A stretch of 64,000 bases of DNA from Lichtheimia corymbifera B2541 (taxonomy: Eukaryota; Mucoromycota; Mucoromycetes; Mucorales; Lichtheimiaceae): positions 1 through 64,000 of the forward strand of contig JNEU01000776.1 in the NCBI GenBank assembly GCA_000697475.1. The letters run 5' to 3'. This document shows, one piece after another, positions 10,101 to 21,045 of this stretch. Position 1 is the stretch's first letter. Each line of letters begins with the position of its first letter. A program made the position numbers and the translations under genes. The notes under the pieces are model-generated. The model made no database searches. It had not been told where the DNA came from and saw only the letters and a list, made by a program, of their open reading frames with translations.

Positions 10101-10230
10101 ACTTTTATACCTTTAGCTCGGATCGCTCTATAGCCCATTCATTCCTTTCACGTTCGAAACGACGCCACTCTGCTTGTAGATAATGCAACACTCCCGGCAG
10201 TGTATATTCGTTGGGACCTTCACTGAGCAT
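7148..10230 (-). CDS. STRN: Striatin, scaffold of the STRIPAK phosphatase-kinase complex
   Basis: Fifteen exons join without frame error to about 760 residues. The N terminus (TLPGVLHYLQAEWRRFERER) is the caveolin-binding/coiled-coil start of striatins. It is followed by IALLEGERRGMENVK...RVKMLEFALRQER and the later KSCLDEINHLTS block. A Ser-rich, low-complexity middle (encoded by the large exon 9590-8990) leads to a C-terminal WD40 propeller of about six repeats, with blades such as SASDDGTVKIW, SASLDTTIRVW, SASADGTVKLW and SGGADGIVKIY. Striatin (fungal PRO11, yeast Far8) is the PP2A B''' subunit and acts in cell fusion, growth and septation. One intron (9823-9768) appears to use a GC donor (GCAAGT); an in-phase GT donor at GTAACA lies upstream. 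The start ATG at 10230 is chosen because the frame upstream is closed. Confidence 0.93.
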
Positions 10231-11192
10231 AATGCATATATTCTTTTAACCGGATTCGAGACTTGTCTACAAGAGCGGAATGAGTGTGCTTTGAAATGGG
10301 AGTTTGCAGTAAAGCGGGCATAGTCTTTGCAGCATACTGCTCTTGTATAAAATAAAACCTGACTCACGTTTGTCTGGTATTGGTCGCTTTACAACGATGC
10401 TCAAGATGAATGATTGCTGTTTGAAACGTCGCGGGATTGTAGAAATTGGATGGGGTTGGTTTATAAAACACGGGTGGGAGGAGAAAGAACAAGGTGGTAA
10501 AGAGAAGAGCGGGGAATCGAATAAAACCCCTTAACAGCTCATCAAGCTTACTCACTCTGTCCACACGACTACGCAATCCAGCCGTGATAAGGAGTACAGC
10601 AGGTTGTTGTTATTGCTGACCGTTACTGCATACCTTAAGACTAAAATGACGGTTATGGATTTCCAATTTGAAGAGGAGTCTAGCGGCACTTTGATAGTCG
10701 TACTTTTACTAGCATAAGGTCACTAAGGTAAAGATGCAAGACACCTACGAAATATCACGTGTTTTAGAATTAACAAACTCGGGTCGCTGTTTTTATGCTT
10801 TTGAACAATTCTGTGGAAGCAGTTGTAGGATGATACAATGATCTACCAAAATGATAAGCTTCTTTATTGTCAAAGGATAAATTTTGTAAAAGATGCGTGT
10901 GACGATAATGTACGGGTCATGGATCAAGATAGTATGGTGTTGGTGAGATAATGCGGGGGAGTGTTAGTATACAATCTGAGCCAAGGCATGTTTACCTAAG
11001 GCGGTTGATAAGAAAGATTGCTGCCAAGGATGAGTGATTGATCAAAGACGAAAGAGCATCTTCAATTCAGGGCCCACAAGCCAAAAAAGTCCGCGTGGGG
11101 TTGTGAGTGATTGTTTCTGTGCCAACCGCCTGCTGGCTACAATCGATTTCTCTCCCTTCTTTTTTATCCAAAACCTCGGCCACAATTCAACG
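10231..11192. other. Shared upstream region of divergent striatin and PHO88 genes
   Basis: This 960-bp stretch separates two divergently transcribed genes, so it must hold both promoters. I see no other gene. There is a pyrimidine-rich TTTCTCCC...TTTTTTATCC tract just upstream of the PHO88 ATG, and a TATCACGTG site near 10755. No clear TATA box stands out for either gene. Confidence 0.5.
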
Positions 11193-11854
11193 ATGGGATC
11201 TCCAAGCATAATCAAGTCTCCTATATTCAATGTCGTGTTCCTACTGGTCTCGATGCAGATGGCCAAGAGAATCAACTGGGATGATCCCAATACTTTGTTG
11301 TATGCTCGTATTGGCTATTACGGTGCTCAAGTCCTCGTTATTGGTATGGCGTATATGCTTATTGGTCTTATCAAGAAGCGTAATGGTATGTATCGTGGTT
11401 CAGTGAGGGAGGATGGCATTCAAGAGGTATTAATGGGTGGTGCGATATATTATTAGACAGAACACCCTTGCGATATGTGCCCCAAGCATCCATGTCTAAT
11501 CCTCAACCAAGTGAGAGTGAGAGCGTGACAACCACCAACGTGGAATATGATGTTTCCCAACTTCAACAATTCATCAAGCAAACTGGAACTTCTATTCTGA
11601 TGATCTCGGCTATGCACTGGTACTTCAACTTTACCCAACCCTTGGTATTGCAATCGGTGATGCCTATCAAGAACCTCTTGACCCACAAGGTGGCTCTCAT
11701 TCATCTTTGGGGTGATGCACCTGTTGGAGATTTGAAGCGTCCTTTCAAGGTGGAGAGTCCATTCGCTGCTTTGCTCGGCGGTGGTAGCAGTGGAAGTGAA
11801 TCATCTACGGAGACAACAGCTGCAGCAGATGATGGCCATGCCAAGAAGGAATAA
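11193..11854 (+). CDS. PHO88: PHO88/SND3-type ER membrane protein
   Basis: Two exons (11193-11385, 11457-11854) join in phase to 196 residues. The N-terminal part has two hydrophobic segments around MQMAKRINWDDPNTLLYARIG. It is followed by TPLRYVPQASMS, YDVSQLQQFIKQT, the membrane-proximal MHWYFNFTQPLVLQSVMPIK and VALIHLWG..PVGDLKRPF. These are family blocks of Pho88, named for phosphate uptake and later identified as Snd3 of the SRP-independent ER targeting pathway. The C terminus is a Gly/Ser/Thr-rich tail ending AKKE. An upstream in-frame ATG at 11034 exists, but the family alignment favours 11193. Confidence 0.92.
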
Positions 11855-12959
11855 GATGTTAGGCTATAAAAGTAGGAAGGATACTAGTATAATCAACTTG
11901 AAGACATCAATTAGATTCGATAAAAGGAGTGTATCTATTTTTCTCTGGCTGTAATTGGTTCTCTAGATGATAGACGTGGCAACCCCATTGTCGCTTTGTG
12001 CGCCTTCGTTCATACCCAGCTTTTGATAAAGAAAAATTCGGTTCCCATGTCCCTTTTATTATATACCTTTATTCTGCCTTGCAATGACAATAATGCGATG
12101 ATGCATCGGTTGTAGCTGAATGTAGTTGAGGATAATGTGGTATTCGACAAACACTGGATGATATCTAGGATGGGTTGTATGGGTGCCTATAATAAACCAC
12201 AAGTTGTCTTTGTGCATGTGGTGTTTTACGAGTGCGACACGAATCATTGATGGAACCCCGATCCTTCCAAAAAGTTTTTTTGGATACATGATGATACTTC
12301 ACGGCTATGTACGAGCAACCTCCTTTCCCTAATGGACTGGAGATATGACGATACATACTCGGCCACCTACCTTGTTACTTCGAGGGTGTGCTTTTGAAGA
12401 TCTGATTATCATCGATAACAATATACATTTCAAAAGAAAAAGAAAATGATAGCTAAAAAGTAGCCGTGTGTAGTCATGGCATCAAACTAATAGTGTTACC
12501 ATCATCTTTATAACTGTACTCTGAAAAAGTCAAAGTGGTCAGGGAAAGAAAAATATCCCGAGTATGCCATCTTTCAATCGCACCTCGTAACAAGCCATTT
12601 GAAAATTGGCTATTGTTCTTTCTCTTTGTTTCTCTCACTTGTTACTGCGTATTCATATACCTATTCGTCATTGTTTGATCGTGTCGTATTGCTCGACGAT
12701 AACAAGATGACGATGCCAACAAGACCAGCTTCAAATCTCCGTATCCATAATTTGTCTCTTGTGCCGGAGGATCAGCTATACGGAATGTTTTTGTCCTTGG
12801 TATGGTGAATCATCCACAGCTATTATTTAAATCACGAGTTATAAAAGAGATGCGAGCACTGTCATTTGAAGGTGAATTTTTTCTCTTCCTTTCATTTACC
12901 CTTATATACACCAAGCCGTTCATTTATCTTACTAGCTCTAATATAATCTATATCCAACC
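11855..12959. other. Intergenic region, no gene seen
   Basis: It holds the 3' end of the PHO88-type gene and the promoter of the wall-protein gene. Small plus-strand frames at 12599-12996 look like chance ORFs: no domain, no conserved start context. An AT-rich CTTATATACACC at about 12900-12911, 50-60 bp upstream of the next ATG, could be its TATA element. Confidence 0.5.
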
Positions 12960-13856
12960 ATGCGCTCAGGACTATTGTATGTTGCAGTTTGCTTGACACT
13001 TGCTGCCTTTACTCAGGCAGCTGATGCCAAAACTGGTAAGTTGGATAAAATACACGCGTAGATTGCGTGTCGTTAATGATCCTTGTTGATCCATAGTTAC
13101 CGAATATAAGACTGTGACCAAGACTGAATACCGAGAACATGGTAAGTTTTTGCAACAGATGATCCTCTTACATGATGAAATATGTAACACAAGCTCAATG
13201 CAGAAGGCACTGCCACCGACACTACTGGTGTTGGTGAGATGCCAACAACCACAAGCAAAGAAAAGGGTGGTGATAAGACAACAACCGAGTTTGACAATGG
13301 TGGACCCAATGATACTACAAGTATGCCCGCACCACCACCTGGTGAACAAGCCAACCCTCCAAAGGGCGATGATATGACTTGGTCCTCTTCATCAGAAGCT
13401 TCTCCCACAGATACAGATGCTCCACCAGCACCTAGCGATACAAATGCTCCTCCACCTCCACCTGGTGAACCTCAACAACCTCCAAAGGATAATAAGGCAC
13501 CACCCCCACCACCACCTGGTGCTGATACTACCACTACAACCAACATGGGTGCACCTACCACTAAGCCTGCACCACCACCTGGAGCTACAAATGCCGCTGG
13601 CGGCAAAAAGAGCAAAGCTAGTAGCGCAGCTAGTGGCAAGAGCAGCAATGGATTCACATTTAGCCCTATTACTCTTGCTCCCGAAAGCAGCATGTCGCAT
13701 AAGCCTACAACTCTTCGTGAAATGACAGCAAGCAAGCCTTCAGCATCTGCATCTGGCTCTTCGCAAGATAGCGCTGCCAACAGCTTTTCACCTGCCTCCT
13801 TTGCTACCATTGCAGGCTTTACCATGGCTGGTGTTGTTGCTCTCATCCAGATGTAA
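12960..13856 (+). CDS. Secreted, GPI-anchored Pro/Ser/Thr-rich cell-wall protein
   Basis: Three exons (12960-13035, 13097-13141, 13204-13856) join to 257 residues. The first exon is a signal peptide (MRSGLLYVAVCLTLAAFTQA). The short second exon encodes VTEYKTVTKTEY, a motif common in fungal wall proteins. The rest is low complexity: repeated APPPPPPG-type blocks, Lys-rich GGKKSKASSAASGK, then a Ser-rich stretch. The C terminus (FATIAGFTMAGVVALIQM) is a hydrophobic GPI-attachment signal with small residues before it. The role is probably structural, at the wall or plasma membrane. No catalytic domain is present. The Pro-rich repeats suggest length variation between strains. Confidence 0.8.
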
Positions 13857-14194
13857 TAGAAGAATGATTTCTTTGTTTACTGCTAATAATGCATTTCTTC
13901 ATTCATTCAATAAAAAAAGCGTTGTGTTACACTCGTTCACTTTATGCAGCAGCGGAGGCTCATTGTTCCATTTTGCCTTTCTTCACGTGCATCACTTTTT
14001 ATCTTTCTTTGTTTCCAATCTTTCAAAAGATAGCACCCGCTTATTCCTCTCTGTTATAACAACATTCACGTCGAGCCATTGGTGGATCTGCCGTGGATAC
14101 ATTTGCCAGGTACTCAATTCCCGATCCATGTCAAAATGTCAAACGCGCTCATTTGGCGTTGCCCCTTTGATTGAACGATAGATCTATTCACACC
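13857..14194. other. Short spacer between wall protein and HFM1 genes
   Basis: AATAAAAAAAGC at about 13909 is a likely polyadenylation signal for the upstream gene. The rest serves as the HFM1 upstream region. No gene is seen. Confidence 0.5.
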
Positions 14195-17100
14195 ATGCAA
14201 CCAAGAAAGAAAGCAAGATACACGTATCAACATGAATGGTAAGTGTGTCATGCATATCAAGGAACACTCGAATGTAACAGGTATCCAATCACAAGGTGTC
14301 CTCCTAGGTTGCCGTTGGGTACCTCCTTGGAAAATCATAGCACAGGTCATCCAATGCCCGCGATTGGTTCTTCAGCACCCTTTGGAGTTGACAATGAAAA
14401 TGCTATCAGTCGTTGGTTGGATGAGGAAGAAGCGCTTATCGGCAACGATGAAAACAAGGCGTCAAGCTCCATGGAAGCATTCCAACAGGTACGAATACTA
14501 TCATACTTGGACCTTGATGCGTCATTGACAGGTCTTCCAGTTTCCATCATTTAGCACGCAACCGCCTGCTCAGCCAACAGCACAACATTATCGATCACCA
14601 ATGACACAATCACTTGCACCACTTACTCAATCAATAGCATCACCGTATCAACAACAACGACGACGAATAGGTTTGTAGGAGGATATGGCGATGTCTGGTG
14701 GTGCAACGTATACTGATCAAGGCATGCTAGCAGGACCCAATGGTGTGCAACTGCGTTCCCCCAGCGAGATTGGTACGTGTTCTTGGATGCATAGGAGAGA
14801 GAGAGAAAAAAGCAAGGCATTTTGACCCTTTTATCGTTATAGGTTTACCATATCGAAATATCTTCAAGTTTAAATTTTTCAATGCGATGCAATCTTCCTG
14901 CTTCGATCAAGTAAGTCCGCACAATGTTGATCAGGTCCACGGGTGACTAATTCCTCATCTTCTCATATGTAGGCTCTATACACAGATACCAACATGGTCA
15001 TTTCAGGCAAGCATGCGAACGCTGTATTTGTCTCACAAAAATGCTTATCTATATTTGTTTCACCAGCACCCACTGGATCAGGCAAGACCGCATTGATTGA
15101 GCTCGCAATGATACGCATACTGTCTTCTGTCAAGAGCGAGGCGAAGATCATATACATGGCGCCAACCAAAGCCTTGTGCTCACAAAAAGCAAAAGAGTGG
15201 TCTCAAAAGTTCAAATGTCTTGGAGCGACATGTACGTGGTTACATCAGGTTACTTGTCATTTATACATAGTCACTCATCATCATTGTTGGTTTTATAGGC
15301 AAGGAGTACACCGGTGACACAGATTTCGCCACTGTGAGTGCCATCAAAAGTAGCACTATCATGTACGTCCATATTGAGCCAAATGTTATCCAGCTTAGCC
15401 TTTAACTTGGTTTTTTACAGTGTAACAACGCCCGAAAAATGGGATTCAATGACGCGACGCTGGAAAGATCACAAGCAACTCATGAGCATGATAAAGCTAT
15501 TCGTGGTAAATCAATGAACGAGCCATATACTCATCTTATACCATATTCATTCTCCTGGTTTATTGTATAGATTGACGAAGTCCATATCCTCAATGAAGAC
15601 CGAGGTGCCGTTCTTGAAGCATGCGTGAGTCGTATGAAGGTAAGTACTAGATTATGATATATGTGGAAGGTGTGATCTCATCATGATGGTGATGATTTTA
15701 GACCATGCAGCACAATATTCGATTTCTTGCCATATCAGCAACCGTGCCCAATGTGAATGATATTGCAGAATGGCTTCAGGGCGAGGGTAAGCAGTGATCT
15801 AATATCCATGATCTGGCAGAATATTGGCTAATATTGTATAAAATAGCTCTCACCTTCTCGGAAGAATTCAGACCGGTGAAACTCGAAAGGATCGTCTATG
15901 GATTTCCATTCAGCGGTGACAACATGTTTGCTTTTGATAAAAAGCTCGATTGGAAGTAAGTTTACTGTTCGCTGAAGGATCACGTGAAATTGTATGCATG
16001 GCCTGATATCGTATCTAGGCTATTGGAGATGATTGAGAACCACAGCAATGACAAGCCGGTATTGATTGTAAGGTTTTTGACACGGAGGTTTTTAAATACG
16101 TCCATTATTAACATGCCATGTGTAGTTTTGCTCGACACGCAGATCGGCCCAGGGAGCTTGCGAGACGCTTTGCAAATTGATGGATAGCAAATCCATTGCG
16201 ACTTTGGGGCAAGTTTTTCAAGGGATAGTGTTTGAAGATATTTTCTCACATATATTTGAATCCATTGTAGTTCCAACACCTATAAATCAGATACCGTCGA
16301 TGTCAAGGACAAAAAGCTAAAGGAGCTCTTCAAACGTGGTATTGGCTATCATCATGGTAAGCAGAACAACCCAGATACGTAGTACTTTCAATGACTACAG
16401 TGCTAACACGCTATTGCACTCTTAGCTGGATTGGATGCAAAAGATCGAGCTGCAGTGGAAGGACAATTCACAGATAGGCGTATCCGGGTTGTAGGTTCGT
16501 GATAGCTGTTTCGCTACTTTGTCTTCCAAATATTGATGATTTCCTTTCCTCTCTATGTTCGCAACATCCAGCAACGACTTCTACGTTGGCTTTGGGAGTA
16601 GGTGTCCTTTTTGTTTTCATCGCGAAGATTCATTGCTCACTTTTTCTCGCTCAATGTATAGGTCAACCTGCCTACCTATCTTGTTATTATCAAGTCGACA
16701 AAATGTATGGGTGTGGATGCTTGATACGTCGAGGGGGGGGGGAATAGCTCATGCATTGTACTAGGTTATCAAAACGGCGCCATGGTGGATTATTCTGATA
16801 TCGAGCTATTACAAATGATTGGTCGTGCCGGTAGACCTGGTATGGAGGATGCTGGTTGTGCAGTGATCATGACAACGGCCGAAAAAGAAGAGCGTTATAA
16901 GACTATCGTTGATGGTACAGCACCCATCGAAAGCTGGTAAGCCAATCATTCGAGTTTACGATTCATATTTTTTTGACTAATTCCTTGTCACTAGTCTACA
17001 TCTTAACCTGATCGAGCATTTGATAAGCGAGATTTGCCTCGGAACAATAAGCGACAACGAGTCCCAGAGCAAATGGTAATACAGGAAACTATAATGCACC

Positions 17101-20100
17101 CACCACGTGTTTACTAATAGGCAGTATTCTTCAATCTCCATCAAGGTTGCGGTCTACGTTTCTTCATGTGCGAGTACAAAAGAACCCGGATCACTACAAC
17201 ATCCATAATACAACATCCATCCGGGAATCATCAGCAGCGGCAGCAGAAGAGATCTTACAAGGTAATGGGGAAGGATGGATTGGGAAAAAGTGTTTGTTGA
17301 TTGATATGCTGAAATAGTTATTGGCCAAAAGTGCTTTGATGATTTGGTCGAAACCAATCTGGTGGAGAAACGAAGAAAACCTGAACAAGCCTCCAACAGC
17401 TATCATGCCACAGGTATGTGATACGCAAATAGCTATGAGATTGTCCACTCATTTATTCAAAGCATATGGCGATGCAATGGACAAGTATTACATAAAGTAC
17501 AATACGATGAAGACTATCATGGAGTCAAGCTCATGCAGCTCAGTACGGGACGTGGTAAGGATATACACAACAATGTGCTTTTAAATGAGACTCACATATT
17601 ATCGTTGCTGTTTAGCTCGAGTTGGTGTCACATGCTGAAGAATTCGCTTCGATGAGGTTTACCACCGGAGAGAAGCCGTTTCTCAACTCGCTCCAAAAGA
17701 ATCCCAACATTCGTTTCCCTACTACCACTGGAAAGGTGTCTTCTATAGCCGACAAGGTCTTCTTGGTCATTCAAGTAAGATGCATTCATTGGTTGTCTTT
17801 AAAAATGCTGAAATTGGATATATCTTGTAGTGTGTCTTTGGCGATATCTCTTTGTATAACACGTCAGTCGGGAACAGTCTCGCCGTATCGAGTGTACAGA
17901 TGTTGCATCAAGCATCACGTGTTACAAAATGTAAGTGGATTCGCATTCAAGCTTATAGTATAATGACGTTAATATGGCTATGAACACAAGGTATTATTGA
18001 CTGCAGCCTTCATGAGAAGGATGCCACCAAGCTGAAACATGCACTTGAATTACACCAAAGTCTCCAGGCTAAAATGTGGCCCAGCTCGTCGTATGTGACC
18101 AGGCAGATTGACAAGATAGGCAAGCAAATGTCGGCGTCCCTTGTCAAAGCGGATGTTACGAGTTTTGAGGATCTTCGGCAACTGGATGCAGGTCGGATTG
18201 AATTGGTAAGTGCGCGATACGGTGTTGCATGTTGTTGCTTAATAGCTTTGCTCACTTTGGTACTGGCAGATCCTTCACCGCAATCCCCCCTTTGGAAATC
18301 AGGTACATACACGATGGGATGGTTATCTTGTATAGGCACGTGAGCTAATTCTAAGAACATATCAGATCAAGGATGCTGTGGATACTTTGCCTATATTCGA
18401 CTTGGTTATGCAAGCTGTGAGTACATACCTCGTAGATCCAAATAATATCGTATCTCACGTTGTTGTCCTTCGAATTGTTATAGATTGACAGCAAGAACAA
18501 AACCCATAACAAACGAGTGACACTGCAGCTTGATGTTTCGGTTTCCAACAGCAAGACCATTCCTTATCGAAGATTCGGGAAAGGATGCTATGCACAAGTG
18601 TGGACGGAGACAGATCAGCACCAATTACTCGATTTCAGACGCATATCGTAAGTACTCTTGTTTGCTTTGGTTTGTCAAACAGCAATGCTGAGAGGGAATA
18701 ATAGCGTTCAGAAGCTCCAAGAAAAGAATCAACGTTTCTACATCAGCACTGAGAGGTTTCCTCAACCGACAGCGATCACCTGCTATGTGCAAAGCGAGGG
18801 TTATGGTAAGCTTTCAAGGATATTGGCTGAAGAAAAACCGCTTATGGCTATATTTTTTCAAGTTGGGTTGGATATATCAAGAACTTTGCTCATCGATGGT
18901 ACAAGCGAAGCACGGCCCAATGCTGTTCAAATGACAATGCAGCCGAAAAATGATGTAAGTGGTTCCTTTCTTTTCACGGTGATGATAGCTACTTGAATGA
19001 AACTAATATCTTGACCTATTAGCAGCAGCATGTTCCCACGGAGAATCTCATTGGAGTCGATGTGCCCTTCTTTGATGATATCAGCTTCGATTCGGATACA
19101 TGGCTAAACCTTTCTGCTGGCAACACGCCACCCATATCTCGAGACCATGTTGATTCAATCTTGACAACGGCTCCTGGAAACAGCAAGAAGGCGAGTAGCA
19201 AAGTCTCTGACACCGCTACTACTACGAAAGGGAAGGAAAGGGCACAATCTTCTCGACGCAGAAAGGGAAAAGAACCACAAGAGTAAGCAGAATAGTACCT
19301 TAATCCTATGCGTGTCAATGTTAACCATTACCCAATTATAGGTGCAGGCACAAATGCCGCAACAAAGAAACGTAAGTAGGATATCATCGATTTTTATTAG
19401 ATATTGTTCATTGATTCATGGATCTCTTCAGGTGCAAGCATAGCTGCTGCAAGTTCAAAGTTGAGCCCACTATTATCAAATTGGATGACACACCAATCGC
19501 AACACCAAAACCAACACAAGAAGAACTGTTGTATGAATGGGATAGCCTGATGGATGACCTAAGCATAGCTATTACGCCAATGCTAGCAACAACGAGTATT
19601 GATATCCAGCAATCACCACAACAACCAACAACACCATGGCATTCTATTCCCGCTGAAGATCCTCTTTCAGATCATGAGGAAGACTGGCAACAATTTATTG
19701 ACGAGGTGATGAAAGAGGCTGAAAATAAGGCGTCAGCAGAAATATCGACACCCGAAAACACTATTGTCTTGTCGGATGGTCCTTCGTTGGATGAGGGTAT
19801 CGATGAACGAGTGCCAGTGTTCAATATTGAGGATCGACCACAGCCACGGAATCCAACACGTTATGCATTTTGGGATAGCGTTGGTGACTATGCATATCGC
19901 ACGCTCAATTCTCAACGAAATCCTGATACCACAGCAAGATCCATAAATGTCTCGACATCGACATCATCATTGTCACGAATGGTTCCCCTTCCAGCTACTG
20001 CTACCAGCCGTATGATCACTAGCGCATCCAAGAATGACAATCCAACTCATCAACAACAAGCATCATCAAAGCAAAAAAGTAATCGTAGTAATAGTATGCG

Positions 20101-20152
20101 AACATGGCTAGATGAAAACACCACCATTGTACCTTCCACACAACCCGAATGA
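14195..20152 (+). CDS. HFM1: HFM1/MER3 meiotic Ski2-like DNA helicase
   Basis: About thirty short introns are removed to give a protein of roughly 1,300 residues. Motifs appear in order: APTGSGKT (Walker A, near residue 180, exons meeting at 15067), MAPTKALCSQKAKEW, TTPEKWDS, IDEVHILNEDRG (DEVH box), AISATVPN, FCSTRRSAQ, GIGYHHAGLD, TSTLALGVNLP and QMIGRAGRPG. The winged-helix and Sec63 region follows (ASLVKADVTSFEDL, ILHRNPPFGNQI). The C-terminal Cys/His cluster CRHKCRNKETCKHSCC is the HFM1-type zinc finger. MER3/HFM1 stabilises meiotic recombination intermediates and promotes crossovers. About 230 residues follow the finger, acidic then Ser-rich, longer than I expect. Two introns (15007-15066, 16209-16270) use GC donors, which the frame requires. 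The exon at 14532-14670 is read through to an intron at 14671-14730 that removes an in-frame TAG. Confidence 0.93.
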
Positions 20153-20227
20153 TGATAAATCCTATTACAAATGCATTGTAGGGATGATAATTCTAAATAA
20201 AATTGTGTACTAGCTATTCTGAGGGCT

Positions 20228-21045
20228 TCATTGTTGCATACTACGGATCAGCTGTCGTAAGTCTTTACGTATGTGCTTGACTCGGATATCCTTTTTGGTG
20301 ATGCGAGTGAGGCGTTCTGGTGGGACATTTCCTCCTGTTTGTAGCAGTCGTTGAACGAGATTATCCGTGATTGCAATTACGTACACACCACAATCTGCAC
20401 TGTTGTTTTGTTGGGGTGTTTCCACTGGTATAAAGGCAGGCGAGTGCTGTAAACCAAGCAGAGGAGTCAATTGTGCTCTTGTGAGTTGTGCTTCACGACC
20501 ATTCGATTGTCCCATGCTGTCATAGTAAAAGAAGGCGTTGAAGCGACGAAGGAAGACCATTAGAGACCAATGAGATCCACTGTATGCAGCCAAAGGGCGA
20601 GAATCATTGATGGGTATAAAGATCGCATCTGCCTTGTCGAGATCACGAGGAAGTGCTGATGATAAGTACGTTGGATCTAGTGATATGAATTGTTGTCAGG
20701 TTTCCCATCACATGGTAGCACTATCCTATCCCAAAGCCTTCCCACCCTCATTTCCCTTCAAACTTGCCTTGGATATGCACAATCAATTCAACCATACCAG
20801 GTCGTAAAAGTAATAGTTTGAGTTTGCTGTCACTGCTAATCACATTGCGATCGAGGTACTCCATGTGGAAGTCGAGAATGGCATCGTTCAGCCAGCAGTG
20901 ATCGGCCAGGGTATCATAGTCCTTAAAGTAGATACATACAACTAAGCCTTTGAATAAAAAATGGCCTTGACACACGCACTATACTTACATGCTGTCGAAT
21001 GACAACATCGTGGTAATGCAATAGCGGTTTACTAGACGAAGACAT
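20228..21045 (-). CDS. SENP8: NEDD8-specific cysteine protease (SENP8/NEDP1-like, C48 family)
   Basis: Three exons (21045-20989, 20921-20798, 20676-20228) join in phase to 209 residues, the usual length of a deneddylase. The N-terminal HDYDTLADHCWLNDAIL block holds the substrate-loop Trp. The catalytic triad is visible as His in SGSHWSLMVFL, Asp in YYDSMG and Cys in NNSADCGVYV, with the oxyanion Gln in TPQQNN. The short form without a long N-terminal extension and the LRRFNAFFYYDS spacing resemble SENP8/NEDP1 rather than the larger SUMO proteases Ulp1/Ulp2. A small SUMO protease cannot be excluded. It converges on HFM1, the two stop codons being 75 bp apart. Confidence 0.85.

Noticed and set aside
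14489..14679. A single 191-nt intron in HFM1 skipping the exon at 14532-14670
   Set aside because: It would also keep the frame (an isoform with EDMAMSGGATYTDQG), but shorter introns with good donors and a branch-like TACTGAT site fit the local intron length better. It is mentioned in the related finding as an alternative.
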